64,000 bases of DNA from Calothrix sp. PCC 6303. Its GTDB lineage: Bacteria > Cyanobacteriota > Cyanobacteriia > Cyanobacteriales > Nostocaceae. Within the stretch, counting starts at the first letter, position 1; the number at the start of each line of letters is the position of its first letter. The stretch spans positions 4,092,001 to 4,156,000 of the forward strand of contig NC_019751.1 of assembly GCF_000317435.1 (NCBI RefSeq), read 5' to 3'. The notes beneath the pieces are model-generated. The model had not been told where the DNA came from. It saw only the letters and a program-made list of their open reading frames with translations, and ran no database searches. The position numbers and the translations under genes are program-made. Shown here piece by piece: positions 47,795 to 56,413 of this stretch.

Positions 47795-48124
47795 TGTTTA
47801 GGAAAAAACAACAAAATAAGGGACGTGTAGATAAATATTGAGTTTTGACTACGGCTAACCTAGCCATATCACCCCAGATGTGGGCAGTAAACCCGTGTTA
47901 AGAGCGGCTGGCAAGTCTCTAGCTAAGAATTCAGTGGGGAGATTGTTATTCAGGCGTTGCTGAATTACGGTATGAATTTAAAATGTAGAGACGCAATACA
48001 TTGCGTCTTCCAAAGATTTCTTTCATTACGCAAAATCGTTTTCATACATCAAATCAGCAACGCCGTTATTAAAGTAGTTAATATGGGGGAATTTTAATTG
48101 ATTTTAAAGAAAATTAAAGCTGTA
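47795..48124. other. Spacer with structured segment and a MITE-like element
   Basis: The left part (47845-47940) has a small hairpin, GGCTA-ACC-TAGCC, and further GC-rich short arms of unknown nature. The right part is the 112 bp element at 47953-48064. No gene is seen. Confidence 0.5.
47953..48064. mobile_element. MITE-like element with GGCGTTGCTGA ends and an inner GTAGAGACG palindrome
   Basis: The left end GGCGTTGCTGAATTACGG and the inverse of the right end, GGCGTTGCTGATTTGATG, share the first 11 bases and then TT and GTATGAA. In the centre a perfect stem AGACGCAAT/ATTGCGTCT (47989-48008) belongs to the GTAGAGACG family. There is no coding capacity. It sits 60 bp before the DUF3124 gene. 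Confidence 0.75.
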
Positions 48125-48691
48125 ATGATACACCAAGTTGCGATCATAAGCGTGATATGCATCATGTTATTAACTGCATGTGATGCTCCAAAAAATAATA
48201 TTCCATCTCCAACTTCCTCTCCTCAGGTTGAACCTTTAACGCGAATTACTCAACCTGGGACAGCTATTTCAGTTAAACCTGAGCAAATTGTAATCAGTAA
48301 GGGACAAATTGTTTATGTTCCCGTATACTCCCATATTTATCATGGAGACAAACAAGAACAATTTCCCCTAACTGTAACTTTGAGTATTCGTAATACTAGC
48401 TTAACTGAGACAATTGTGATTCGTTCTGTACGTTACTATAACTCCGGAGGAAAATTAGTCAAAGAGCATACCGAGGGAAATTTGCAACTCCCTGCCTTAG
48501 CAACTACAGAATTTTTTATTCCGCAACAGGACTCTAGTGGAGGTTCGGGAGCAAATTTCATTGTAGAGTGGGTCTCAGAGAAAAAGACTGTCACCGAGCC
48601 AATAATTGAAGCAGTTATGATTAGTACCAGATTACAGCAAGGAATCTCATTTGTTACTCTTGGTCATGTGATTCAAAATATCAAACCATAG
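48125..48691 (+). CDS. DUF3124 domain-containing lipoprotein
   Basis: This 188 aa protein starts at the ATG at 48125 with a lipoprotein signal (VAIISVICIMLLTACDAP; Cys about residue 19). The following domain (VYVPVYSHIYHGDKQEQFPLTVTLSIRN to ISFVTLGHVI) is DUF3124, a beta-rich module of unknown function. A TTG at 48098 would add nine residues. A weak hairpin-plus-T terminator lies at 48709-48730. It may be expressed from or influenced by the MITE-like element just upstream. Confidence 0.85.
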   Translation: MIHQVAIISVICIMLLTACDAPKNNIPSPTSSPQVEPLTRITQPGTAISVKPEQIVISKGQIVYVPVYSHIYHGDKQEQFPLTVTLSIRNTSLTETIVIRSVRYYNSGGKLVKEHTEGNLQLPALATTEFFIPQQDSSGGSGANFIVEWVSEKKTVTEPIIEAVMISTRLQQGISFVTLGHVIQNIKP

Positions 48692-48708
48692 TAGCAAAAT
48701 CATTTTTC

Positions 48709-48730
48709 AAAGAAGGAGTTTTTCTTCTTT
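48709..48730 (+). terminator. Terminator-like hairpin after the DUF3124 gene
   Basis: AAAGAAG (48709-48715) pairs with CTTCTTT (48724-48730) over an 8 nt loop, followed by TCGATTTT. The stem is AT-rich, so it is moderate support only. Confidence 0.5.
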
Positions 48731-48843
48731 TCGATTTTCCATTCCCTCTCGGATTTTTCACAGTCTCGAAAGATCACAGTCAACGTGAAAATGTTATGAG
48801 TGCTATCTTTTGGATATAAGTCGAGCGGAATAGAACAAACTTG

Positions 48844-50061
48844 ATGTTGTCAGAACAGCTATTTATCATCGCTGGAGTTCTTCTACTAGCAAGCATTTTT
48901 GCCAGTAAAGCGGCAATTAAATTTGGAATTCCGGCACTCCTTTTGTTTTTGGGAATCGGAATGTTGGCAGGATCAGAAGGAATTGGTGGTATTTATTTTG
49001 ATGATCCTCGGTTAACCCAATTAATTGGTACTCTAGCACTAACACTAATTTTATTTGCAGCTGGCTTAGATACAGAATGGCAGCGAATTCGCCCCGTTTT
49101 TGCTAAAGGTCTAATTTTAGCTACTGTTGGAGTCATCATCACAGCAATAATAGTTGGGCTATTTGCCTGGTTTATACTAGGTTCTTTTTCATCCTTCAAT
49201 GTTGGACTACAAGGGATTACTTGGCAACAGGGGCTTCTATTGGGTGCAATTGTTTCATCTACTGATGCGGCAGCTGTGTTTTCTATTCTCCGCGCTAGCA
49301 ATTTAAACCTCAAGGGAAATTTACAACCCTTATTGGAACTGGAATCCTGTAGTAATGACCCAATGGCAGTATTACTAACAGTGGAGTTAGTTAAAATTAT
49401 CATTACATCCAATACCTCACCCATCACCTTTGGATTATCCTTGATGCAACAGCTAGTTGTAGGAATGATTTTAGGGTATGGTGCAGGTCGAGGAATAGTT
49501 TGGGTTTTAAATAATCTTCGCCTCAGTAGTCAAGGTTTATACCCTGTAGCAACCCTTGCTTTGGTGCTATTAACATCTGGAGTCACAACTGTGGTGGGTG
49601 GCAATGGATTTCTAGCCGTGTATATTGCTGGGATTGTAATGGGTAATTACAAATTTACCTGTCAAGAAACAATTATCAGTTTTCATGATGGCTTGAGTTG
49701 GTTAATGCAAATTATCATGTTTCTGGTTTTAGGGCTACTGGTTTTTCCATCACAGTTGTTACCTATTGCTTGGATTGGGTTAACAATAGCCCTATTTTTG
49801 ATTTTTGTTGCCCGCCCCATCAGTGTGTTTTTGTGCCTTTTACCGTTTCGGCTCAATGTACGCGAGAAGATTTTTCTTTCTTGGGGAGGATTACGAGGGG
49901 CTGTACCAATTGTCTTGGCTACTTTCCCCTTGGCAGCGAGAATTTCTGATGCTTCTCAATTATTTAATGTAGTTTTTTTCGTTGTCCTAATTTCAGTATT
50001 ATCTCAAGGCTTATCCCTGACTCCCGTTGCCCGTTGGTTAGGACTAATTAATAATCCATGA
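48844..50061 (+). CDS. Monovalent cation:proton antiporter, CPA1 family (NhaP-like)
   Basis: This 405 aa protein has about twelve membrane helices. The family core is clear: GIPALLLFLGIGMLAGSEGIGG, LFAAGLDTEW, the ion-site block SSTDAAAVFSILR, LELESCSNDPMAVLLT and the late SWGGLRGAVPIVLA. It exchanges Na+ or K+ for H+. It lacks the C-terminal RCK/CorC-like regulatory domain found in longer CvrA/NhaP2 proteins. The ATG at 48844 is preferred over the TTG directly before it. Confidence 0.92.
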   Translation: MLSEQLFIIAGVLLLASIFASKAAIKFGIPALLLFLGIGMLAGSEGIGGIYFDDPRLTQLIGTLALTLILFAAGLDTEWQRIRPVFAKGLILATVGVIITAIIVGLFAWFILGSFSSFNVGLQGITWQQGLLLGAIVSSTDAAAVFSILRASNLNLKGNLQPLLELESCSNDPMAVLLTVELVKIIITSNTSPITFGLSLMQQLVVGMILGYGAGRGIVWVLNNLRLSSQGLYPVATLALVLLTSGVTTVVGGNGFLAVYIAGIVMGNYKFTCQETIISFHDGLSWLMQIIMFLVLGLLVFPSQLLPIAWIGLTIALFLIFVARPISVFLCLLPFRLNVREKIFLSWGGLRGAVPIVLATFPLAARISDASQLFNVVFFVVLISVLSQGLSLTPVARWLGLINNP

Positions 50062-50078
50062 AACTAATTTTTCCAACA

Positions 50079-50579
50079 TTAACAAGCATTTCCCTCTAAT
50101 TGCTCACAAGCACCAATGCTTACCCAATTACTAGAACCATCATGAAAATGCTCCTTTTTCCAAATTGGGGCATTATGCTTAAGTGTATCAATAGCATAGC
50201 GGCAAGCTTCAAATGCCTCTGAACGATGGGGACATCCAATAGCAACCAAAACGCTAATTTCGCCAATTTGTAACCTACCAACGCGGTGGTAAATAACTAC
50301 ACGATTCACATCTGCCCACTGTTGTCGAATATTGGCAGCTATTTGATAAAATACTTGGAGTGCCATGGGTTCGTAAGCTTGATACTCTAAAGTCACAACT
50401 GGTTTACCATCAGTTTGATTACGAACTGTTCCACTCATCACTACCACTGCTCCATTTGCCGCATCATCAGCTTTGTTGTAAATTTCATTCATGGATAGTG
50501 GTGCAAAATGAATTGCAAAACTATCTTTTGAGTAAGGTTTGGCTGGAGTGGTGAGGTTAGATACAATACCTGAATTCAT
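50079..50579 (-). CDS. moaE: Molybdopterin synthase catalytic subunit
   Basis: MoaE converts cyclic pyranopterin monophosphate to molybdopterin using thiocarboxylated MoaD. The 166 aa chain has the usual blocks GAVVVMSGTVRN, VTLEYQAYEPMA, VVIYHRVGRLQIGE, CRYAIDTLKHNAPIWKKE (with the catalytic Lys residues) and WVSIGACE. The N-terminus (about 20 residues before FAIHFAPL) is longer than usual and may be partly untranslated. It converges on the antiporter gene. Confidence 0.95.
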   Translation of the reverse strand: MNSGIVSNLTTPAKPYSKDSFAIHFAPLSMNEIYNKADDAANGAVVVMSGTVRNQTDGKPVVTLEYQAYEPMALQVFYQIAANIRQQWADVNRVVIYHRVGRLQIGEISVLVAIGCPHRSEAFEACRYAIDTLKHNAPIWKKEHFHDGSSNWVSIGACEQLEGNAC

Positions 50580-50678
50580 TTGATTGCTGATATTATTTAC
50601 AACTAATTTTAGCTTTCAGATGATTTAAGCAAACAAGTGTCAAAAATATCTTCAATATAAAATTCACAATTTTTCCCC

Positions 50679-51431
50679 ATGCCTCAACTCCCTAATTCCT
50701 TAGAAGATGCAATTTTCCAAGCCCGTGAGGCAACTTTAGCTGCTATTGCTGATGGGTGTACTAGGCTACAGGTTGAGTTATTATTTCCTGAATTAAAGCC
50801 CATGCCAGTTGCTGAAGAATTTATTCCCACTTTTGCATCTTATGGTGACAAATTAAAGGTATTTTTTGCCGATGCTGGTGCTGCTGCCCTTGCTCGTCGA
50901 GACTGGAAAGATGTACCATTTAAAATCTGGGATGTTGGGACAGGTAGAGCATCAGCTGCACAGCCAAAAATTCAAGCAGAAGATGAGATGTTTTTGTTTA
51001 TTGCCCCAACTTCGGTGGAAGTTGCAGAGTTGGAAAGGTTGTGTGGGGAAATTGGTGAACAACGTCCATTCGTAATGTTAAATCCCAAGTTAGAAGATTC
51101 GGGAACGGTGGGTATTGGGTATGCTGCACGTAATATCAGGATGCGCTTTATTAGCACGATTGAATCATGTTATTACTTACGTCCAGTTGATGATGAAACA
51201 GCACTTTTCCGCTGCTATCCAGGAATGTGGGAAGTTTGGGTAGACAAAGATGGAGAATATAAAAGAATTGCTGAGTTAGCAAATAAACCTTCAGGCGATG
51301 AGCTAGATTTGATTTTGGCAAAGGGACAAACTACTACTACTGAGGATGGAAAAACACTTACAACTGTAGCTGGGAAAAAGCCCAGTGTTTTTCGGGGCTT
51401 GCAGCGCTTTATTAAAGCCTTAAGTCGGTAG
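50679..51431 (+). CDS. DUF1995 family protein
   Basis: This 250 aa protein belongs to a family shared by cyanobacteria and plastids (LPA3-type in plants, linked to photosystem II assembly). It starts MPQLPNSLEDAIFQAREATL and has the typical blocks RLQVELLFPELKPMP, DEMFLFIAPTSVEVAELERL and ESCYYLRPVDDETALFRCYPG. It has no signal or membrane helix and is probably soluble. Function in this organism is inferred only. Confidence 0.88.
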   Translation: MPQLPNSLEDAIFQAREATLAAIADGCTRLQVELLFPELKPMPVAEEFIPTFASYGDKLKVFFADAGAAALARRDWKDVPFKIWDVGTGRASAAQPKIQAEDEMFLFIAPTSVEVAELERLCGEIGEQRPFVMLNPKLEDSGTVGIGYAARNIRMRFISTIESCYYLRPVDDETALFRCYPGMWEVWVDKDGEYKRIAELANKPSGDELDLILAKGQTTTTEDGKTLTTVAGKKPSVFRGLQRFIKALSR

Positions 51432-51569
51432 TATTGTCAGATATAAATTGGGGATTTACTCCGTTATAGCGTTTCCCAAGCAAAAGCGGGGAGGGTTGGG
51501 GAGGGGACATTTTGGACCTCACCAGAATGGGAAAGGCTATAGCTTTTGATAAATGATAAAATAACAACT

Positions 51570-51851
51570 ATGCAGCATGTATTAATTATTCATGAAGTTG
51601 AGGATTATCAAATCTGGAAAAAAGTGTTTGATCGTGCTACTGATATCAGAAAAAAAGCTGGTGAAATTTCCTATCAAGTTTTAAAGTATGAGAATGAGCC
51701 GAATAAAATTGTTCATTTCTCGGTGTGGACATCTATCACGGATGCAAAGGCATTTTTTGAGTCACCTGAATTGGTAAAAATTAGGAAAGAAGCAGGTGTT
51801 AAGGCTCCGGAATTTATATATTTAGAGGAATTAGAGTCAGGGGTTTTATGA
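51570..51851 (+). CDS. Antibiotic biosynthesis monooxygenase-like dimeric alpha/beta barrel protein
   Basis: The ATG at 51570 gives 93 aa: MQHVLIIHEVEDYQIWKKVF, later VHFSVWTSITDAKAFFESPE and VKAPEFIYLEE. The alternation of strands and the WTSITDAKAFFESPE segment fit the ferredoxin-like ABM/cyclase fold. Enzyme activity is not assured, as many members only bind small molecules. An upstream ATG at 51546 is possible. It lies just before MITE copy B. Confidence 0.7.
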   Translation: MQHVLIIHEVEDYQIWKKVFDRATDIRKKAGEISYQVLKYENEPNKIVHFSVWTSITDAKAFFESPELVKIRKEAGVKAPEFIYLEELESGVL

Positions 51852-51878
51852 TGGTTTTAGTATTGGATTTTTGTCCAC

Positions 51879-51983
51879 TAGTACAGCATGGCGTAAATAA
51901 CTAGACCATTATTTGACCATGAAAGGCATAGTAATAAAGGGCTTTCCCCCACTGCCTACTCACTACTGCCTTGACGTACTAGC
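51879..51983 (+). mobile_element. MITE-like element, copy B (CTAGTAC family)
   Basis: This is the best-preserved copy, 105 bp, with ends CTAGTAC (51879-51885) and GTACTAG (51977-51983). The internal text matches copies A and C. It contains CCCCCACTGCCTACTCACT-like repeat text absent from copy C. Its right end overlaps the stop codon of the next gene. Confidence 0.8.
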
Positions 51984-52266
51984 TTTTTGCTAAAACAATG
52001 CTGATATTTTTACTGCTATTATCCCAGATAATCCAACTGAAATTATCATCTAATTCTTGGTCAATATTTGCCACTTTAAAATATAACTTTTCACCACCGC
52101 GTTCGATGGCAAAGTCAGCATTTTGAGCATATATAACTTTAAAGCCTTTGTCGCGTAGCACAAACATAGACCACTGTTTTAATGATTGCTTGGCTGGCTC
52201 GTGGGGAATCAATGGTCTGTTGAATGCATCTTCAATGACTGGATATAGTTCTTTAAATTGGGACAT
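51979..52266 (-). CDS. Hypothetical protein (95 aa)
   Basis: This is a soluble protein, MSQFKELYPVIEDAFNRPLI..., with IWDNSSKNISIVLAKS at the end. The middle (FKVIYAQNADFAIERGGEKLYFKVANID) looks like paired beta strands. I do not recognise the family. The TAG stop at 51979-51981 lies inside the right end of a MITE-like element, so the last residues may have been set by the insertion. Confidence 0.65.
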   Translation of the reverse strand: MSQFKELYPVIEDAFNRPLIPHEPAKQSLKQWSMFVLRDKGFKVIYAQNADFAIERGGEKLYFKVANIDQELDDNFSWIIWDNSSKNISIVLAKS

Positions 52267-52322
52267 TTTTCCAGAGAATAGTTAAGTGTAAAAATGAATC
52301 AAACTTCATCAATTTAATATTT

Positions 52323-52784
52323 TTACACTGGATCGCAACGAATCTCAATCATCAAGCCATCTGGATCGTAAAAATATACACCTTTACCAGTGGGACGGGT
52401 GATTGGACCATATGCGATCGCTATTTGATGATCTTCCAGTACCTGTAAGGCTTTATTAAATAATTCAGGTGCAATATCAAAAGCTAAATGGTAAGCACGG
52501 GTAAACTTATGTTCCGGATTGGGATCTGGTGGTAATAGCTCTGGTTCTCCAAATAAATCCAAAATCGTCCCGTCAGGAGTGATGAAGTTAGCAACTTTTC
52601 CCTGTGCAACTAATTCTAAGAGGGTTTCGGGAATTTCATCTCCAATTAGTTCCTGTAAACCTAGAATTTTCCCATAGAAATACTTCGATGCTGACATGTT
52701 TTTCACATTCAAAGCGATGTGATGCACCCGTCGTAATTCACCTGCTGTTAAAAAAGTCTTAACTGATTCGGTTTGAGATAGCAT
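52323..52784 (-). CDS. VOC family protein (glyoxalase/dioxygenase superfamily)
   Basis: This 153 aa protein has paired beta-alpha-beta-beta-beta modules: VHHIALNVKNMSASKYFYGKILGLQEL at the start and AYHLAFDIAPELFNKALQVL with GVYFYDPDGLMIEIRCDP at the end. Metal-ligand candidates are the His in HHIAL, the His in YHLAF and the Glu in MIEIR. The substrate is unknown. It lies 57 bp upstream of the hypothetical gene on the same strand. Confidence 0.88.
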   Translation of the reverse strand: MLSQTESVKTFLTAGELRRVHHIALNVKNMSASKYFYGKILGLQELIGDEIPETLLELVAQGKVANFITPDGTILDLFGEPELLPPDPNPEHKFTRAYHLAFDIAPELFNKALQVLEDHQIAIAYGPITRPTGKGVYFYDPDGLMIEIRCDPV

Positions 52785-52879
52785 GATGTCAAAAATATTT
52801 TGAAACTATTGAGGGGACAGGAACCCAAGAGGATTTAATTCCATGTCCCCACATAAATTATTTCAACATTCAACAACAG

Positions 52880-53869
52880 TTAGCTGAGTTGAAACAAGAA
52901 TGTCACCAAATCTCCCTTACCTAAACCAACGCGATCGCCAGGTCGCAAACGGTGCCTATTTCCAGGTAATAGGGGTAGATTATTCACGTAAGTTCCATTA
53001 GAACTACCTGCATCTTCAATGTAGTAGGCATCACCTTCGATCCGAATATCCGCATGAATTCTAGAGACGACTTCCGAATTGGGGAAACCTGAGATATCTA
53101 TATCAGGAGGAATGCGGTCGTTTGTTTTGCCAATGTGAATTACTGAAAGATTCTGTGGTAATTCAATCTGCCGATCACTTTGGATGTGAATCAACAGTGC
53201 TGTTATTTGTTGTAACTGTGTCGGAGTCACAGGTAAAGATGTTATTTCCGCTTCGGCAGCAGGCATTGCAGGTGCTTCCACCTCAGCTACTGGTTCCGGA
53301 TCGGGTGCAATAGTGATTTCAGGTTCTGATATTGCCGCCACTGGTTCGGGGTCAGGTGCAATAGTGATTTCAGGTTCTGCCGCCACTGGTTCGGGTGCAA
53401 CGGGTGCCGCCACTGGTTCGGGTGCAACGGGTGCTGCCACTGGTTCGGGTGCAACAGGTGCTGCCACTGGTTCGGGTGCAACAGTTGGAGGAGGTTCTAC
53501 AACAGGCAGTGATGCAACAGTTTCCGACCCTATTGGCTGTACTTGTGGAGTTACAACCGTCGGCGGCAATGTCGAAGACTCAGGGGGGATAATTGGAGCT
53601 GTCACCACCACAGGTTGAGGTGGAATGAGCGGGTCAAATCCAGCTAGTGGTGGTACTTCCAGAGGGATTTCAGTTGGGGGTGGGGCAACAACTGCGGTGG
53701 CTGCCGCAGCTCGTAAATTAAAACCACACTGACCACAAAACGAAGCATCTGCCTGTACAGTTGCCCCACAGCTTGGACAATTAACTGTAGCTGGTAAGGG
53801 GGTATAGCAAGCTTCACACTGAACGGCACCGTCTGGGTTGGGGTGATTGCAGTTAGGGCAGACGATCAT
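52880..53869 (-). CDS. Zinc-ribbon protein with Pro-rich repeats and a C-terminal FHA domain
   Basis: This 329 aa protein has two zinc ribbons at the N-terminus: CPNCNHPNPDGAVQCEAC (residues 4-21) and CPSCGATVQADASFCGQC (31-48). A Pro/Ala/Val/Glu linker (about 60-220) includes tandem 9-residue units APVAPEPVA coded by 27 bp repeats (about 53385-53480). The FHA domain covers about 235-329, with SRIHADI and DAGSSNGTYVN, the phosphothreonine-binding signature. It probably docks to a Thr-phosphorylated partner; candidates are substrates of Ser/Thr kinases such as the one at the left end of the window. Confidence 0.9.
   Translation of the reverse strand: MIVCPNCNHPNPDGAVQCEACYTPLPATVNCPSCGATVQADASFCGQCGFNLRAAAATAVVAPPPTEIPLEVPPLAGFDPLIPPQPVVVTAPIIPPESSTLPPTVVTPQVQPIGSETVASLPVVEPPPTVAPEPVAAPVAPEPVAAPVAPEPVAAPVAPEPVAAEPEITIAPDPEPVAAISEPEITIAPDPEPVAEVEAPAMPAAEAEITSLPVTPTQLQQITALLIHIQSDRQIELPQNLSVIHIGKTNDRIPPDIDISGFPNSEVVSRIHADIRIEGDAYYIEDAGSSNGTYVNNLPLLPGNRHRLRPGDRVGLGKGDLVTFLFQLS
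53385..53482. repeat. 27 bp tandem repeats in the FHA-protein gene
   Basis: Three complete 27 bp units of the form GGTGCAACGGGTGCTGCCAC plus TGGTTCG, with a partial fourth, code for APVAPEPVA on the minus strand. Copies differ at one or two silent positions. A second, longer duplication (around 53295-53385) repeats the EITIAPDPEPVA segment. Confidence 0.9.
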
Positions 53870-54106
53870 GAAGTTAAACCTTTTTTTCGGTCATCGTGGA
53901 ATATAGAACAAATTAGAGGATAGACTCTAGCTATCGATTTTAACAATTGAAATTCCCGCCACACCTTTTGGGGTGAGTGGGTGGGTAGATTAAGTGTCGA
54001 TGTCATGTTTTAGGGGAGTGACTGTGTTTTCTGGTGGCACATACTCGCCCAATTTGTGTTTGTTTTCAAGCTTGACAAAACTTGAATGTTTACAAAATTT
54101 GATATT

Positions 54107-54832
54107 TTAGCCCGGTTGCAATTCGCCACCTGCTGCTGCATCTAGGAGCCACCAAAGTTCTCCTTGAGGTTGAATGAGCCGCGATGGATAAGCGAAGTTA
54201 TCGGCTTCCGGCGCAAAGACTTGGGCTAAAGCTGGTCTTTTGTTTGCACCCGCCACTATAAACATAACGCAGTGTGCCGCGTTAATAAATGGGTAGGTGA
54301 AGGTAATGCGGGAATTTTCGTCTTTATTCCCGACTGTAATTAGTTTGTCGGTGACTTTTAAAGCTTTGGTGTGGGGAAATAGTGAGGCTGTGTGAGCATC
54401 ATCACCCATGCCTAGTAAAATTACATCTAGCGCCGGAAAATCCCCTGATTGGGACTGAAAAAACTGTTGTATATCTTGTTGATATTTAGCAGCAGATACC
54501 TCTGGATTACCATCCAAGGTGGGTGTCGCATGGATGTTTTGGGGGGGAATAGGTACTTGGTTTAACCAGGCTTCCCGTGCCATTTTTTCGTTGCTATCGG
54601 CATGTTGTGGGGAAACATAGCGCTCATCACCCCAAAAAACGTGAATTTTGTCCCAAGGTAAATTTTGGGATGCGATCGCTTGATATAACGGTTTAGGTGT
54701 ACCGCCTCCAGCTAGGGCAATTGTAAACCGCCCCCGTTGCTGAATCGCCTCATCTAATTTAGCAAGAATCAGTTCAAGCGATCGCGTGATCAAATCTGCC
54801 TGATTGGGTAAAACTTCTAGCTTTTTTGTCAT
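54107..54832 (-). CDS. pgl: 6-phosphogluconolactonase
   Basis: This second enzyme of the oxidative pentose phosphate pathway hydrolyses 6-phosphogluconolactone. The 241 aa chain has the family blocks FTIALAGGGTPKPLYQAI, VFWGDERYVSPQHADSNEKMA, DVILLGMGDDAHTASLFPHT and AHCVMFIVAGANKRPA. I start at the ATG at 54832 (MTKKLEVLPNQADL) rather than at 54865, because the extra 11 residues are not typical of the family. Confidence 0.95.
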   Translation of the reverse strand: MTKKLEVLPNQADLITRSLELILAKLDEAIQQRGRFTIALAGGGTPKPLYQAIASQNLPWDKIHVFWGDERYVSPQHADSNEKMAREAWLNQVPIPPQNIHATPTLDGNPEVSAAKYQQDIQQFFQSQSGDFPALDVILLGMGDDAHTASLFPHTKALKVTDKLITVGNKDENSRITFTYPFINAAHCVMFIVAGANKRPALAQVFAPEADNFAYPSRLIQPQGELWWLLDAAAGGELQPG

Positions 54833-55038
54833 TGCCTTCTTGATCGTATTACTCGCTTCCAGCAATACAATAACGAAATTCTCACCCGTCTTTAGTTAGT
54901 TTGTAAAACATTTAATGAATTTAAAGAAAAAAGGGAACAGGGAATGGGGAATAGGCAGCAGTATTTTTCTTTACCGTCACTGCCTGGATTCGGAGACATC
55001 CAATCTCCCAAAGCTGCAACCACATTCCCTATTAACTT

Positions 55039-56265
55039 TTAACTGTTTGCAATTCTTCTCATCGCTTCCTCTACATTTTCCCGACTGTTAAATGCAGAAA
55101 TGCGGAAATAACCTTCACCCGCAGCACCAAAACCAGAACCTGGTGTCCCTACTACATTCACCGAATGTAGTAATTTATCGAAAAACTCCCAACTAGAAAG
55201 TCCATTGGGGGTTTTAACCCATACATAGGGCGCATTTTCACCACCATATACCTGAATACCGGATGCTGTGAGGCGTTCGCGGATAATTTTGGCATTTTCC
55301 ATATAAAAATTCACCAAGGCTTGTGTTTGTGCCTTTCCTTCAGCAGAGTAAACTGCTTCTGCACCCCGTTGAATTACGTAGGAAACTCCGTTAAATTTAG
55401 TGGATTGACGACGATTCCACAATTTCCATAACTCCACATCAGAACCATCAGCAGCTTTTGCTGTGAGGGTTTTGGGGACTACTGTCAAAGCGCAACGAGT
55501 CCCTGTAAACCCTGCATTTTTGGAGAAGGAACGAAACTCAATTGCACATTCCCTGGCTCCAGGAATTTCGTAAATTGAGTGAGGTAAACTAGGATCGGTA
55601 ATAAAGGCTTCGTAAGCTGCATCAAAGAAAATAATTGCACCGTTAGCTCTAGCATAATCAACCCAAGCTTGGAGGTGTTCTTTGGTTGCGGTTGCACCTG
55701 TGGGGTTATTGGGGAAGCATAGGTAGATTAAATCTACTTTTTCAGTTGGTATCTGTGCAGTAAAATTATTTTCCGCTGTAACGGGGAGATATACTAAACC
55801 CCCATATTCCCCAGCTTCATTGGCATCACCTGTATGCCCTGCCATCACATTTGTGTCTACATACACGGGGTAAACAGGGTCAGTCACGGCAATTTTGTTA
55901 TTATTGCCGAAGATATCCAGAATATTCCCATTATCGCACTTAGAACCATCAGAAATAAAAATTTCGCTAGCATCCACATCACATCCACGGGCTTGGAAGT
56001 CGTGTTTAGCGATCGCTTCTCGTAACCAAGCATATCCCTGTTCGGGACCATATCCTTTAAAACCGTCCCTAGTCCCCATTTCTTCCACTGCTTTAATCAT
56101 GGCAGTACGGCAAGCTTCCGGCAAAGGTTCGGTGACATCCCCAATTCCCAAGCGAATCACCTTTGCATCAGGGTTTACATCGGCAAATGTATTTACCCGT
56201 CTGGCGATTTCTGGGAACAGATATCCAGCTTTGAGTTTGAGATAATTATCGTTAATAGTTGCCAT
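55039..56265 (-). CDS. dapL: LL-diaminopimelate aminotransferase
   Basis: DapL converts tetrahydrodipicolinate directly to LL-diaminopimelate, the lysine/peptidoglycan route used by cyanobacteria and plants. At 408 aa it is a class I PLP transaminase. The key blocks are [48 protein letters not shown] and [15 protein letters not shown], with the Schiff-base Lys in SFSKN. The ATG at 56265 is used. Confidence 0.97.
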   Translation of the reverse strand: MATINDNYLKLKAGYLFPEIARRVNTFADVNPDAKVIRLGIGDVTEPLPEACRTAMIKAVEEMGTRDGFKGYGPEQGYAWLREAIAKHDFQARGCDVDASEIFISDGSKCDNGNILDIFGNNNKIAVTDPVYPVYVDTNVMAGHTGDANEAGEYGGLVYLPVTAENNFTAQIPTEKVDLIYLCFPNNPTGATATKEHLQAWVDYARANGAIIFFDAAYEAFITDPSLPHSIYEIPGARECAIEFRSFSKNAGFTGTRCALTVVPKTLTAKAADGSDVELWKLWNRRQSTKFNGVSYVIQRGAEAVYSAEGKAQTQALVNFYMENAKIIRERLTASGIQVYGGENAPYVWVKTPNGLSSWEFFDKLLHSVNVVGTPGSGFGAAGEGYFRISAFNSRENVEEAMRRIANS

Positions 56266-56413
56266 GTTGGGATTATTAAAATGCTTCAGAAATAAAGTTT
56301 ACCGCGCTTTGCAGTAAATCCGGTTTATTCTGACAAATACTGCTAATTGGAGAACTTGTGAGGCTTCCTCAAATAAAGCTAATTTCATAATCACCCAGAA
56401 GTTTTATATCTGC

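Noticed and set aside
47870-47945. Possible cobalamin riboswitch before the ECF ATPase
   Set aside because: The complement holds a fragment resembling the B12 box (GAGACTTGCC), but the other conserved segments and the usual long fold are missing.
53313-53618. Plus-strand GSGATGAATGSG-rich frame
   Set aside because: It is the shadow of the 27 bp repeats in the FHA-protein gene on the other strand.
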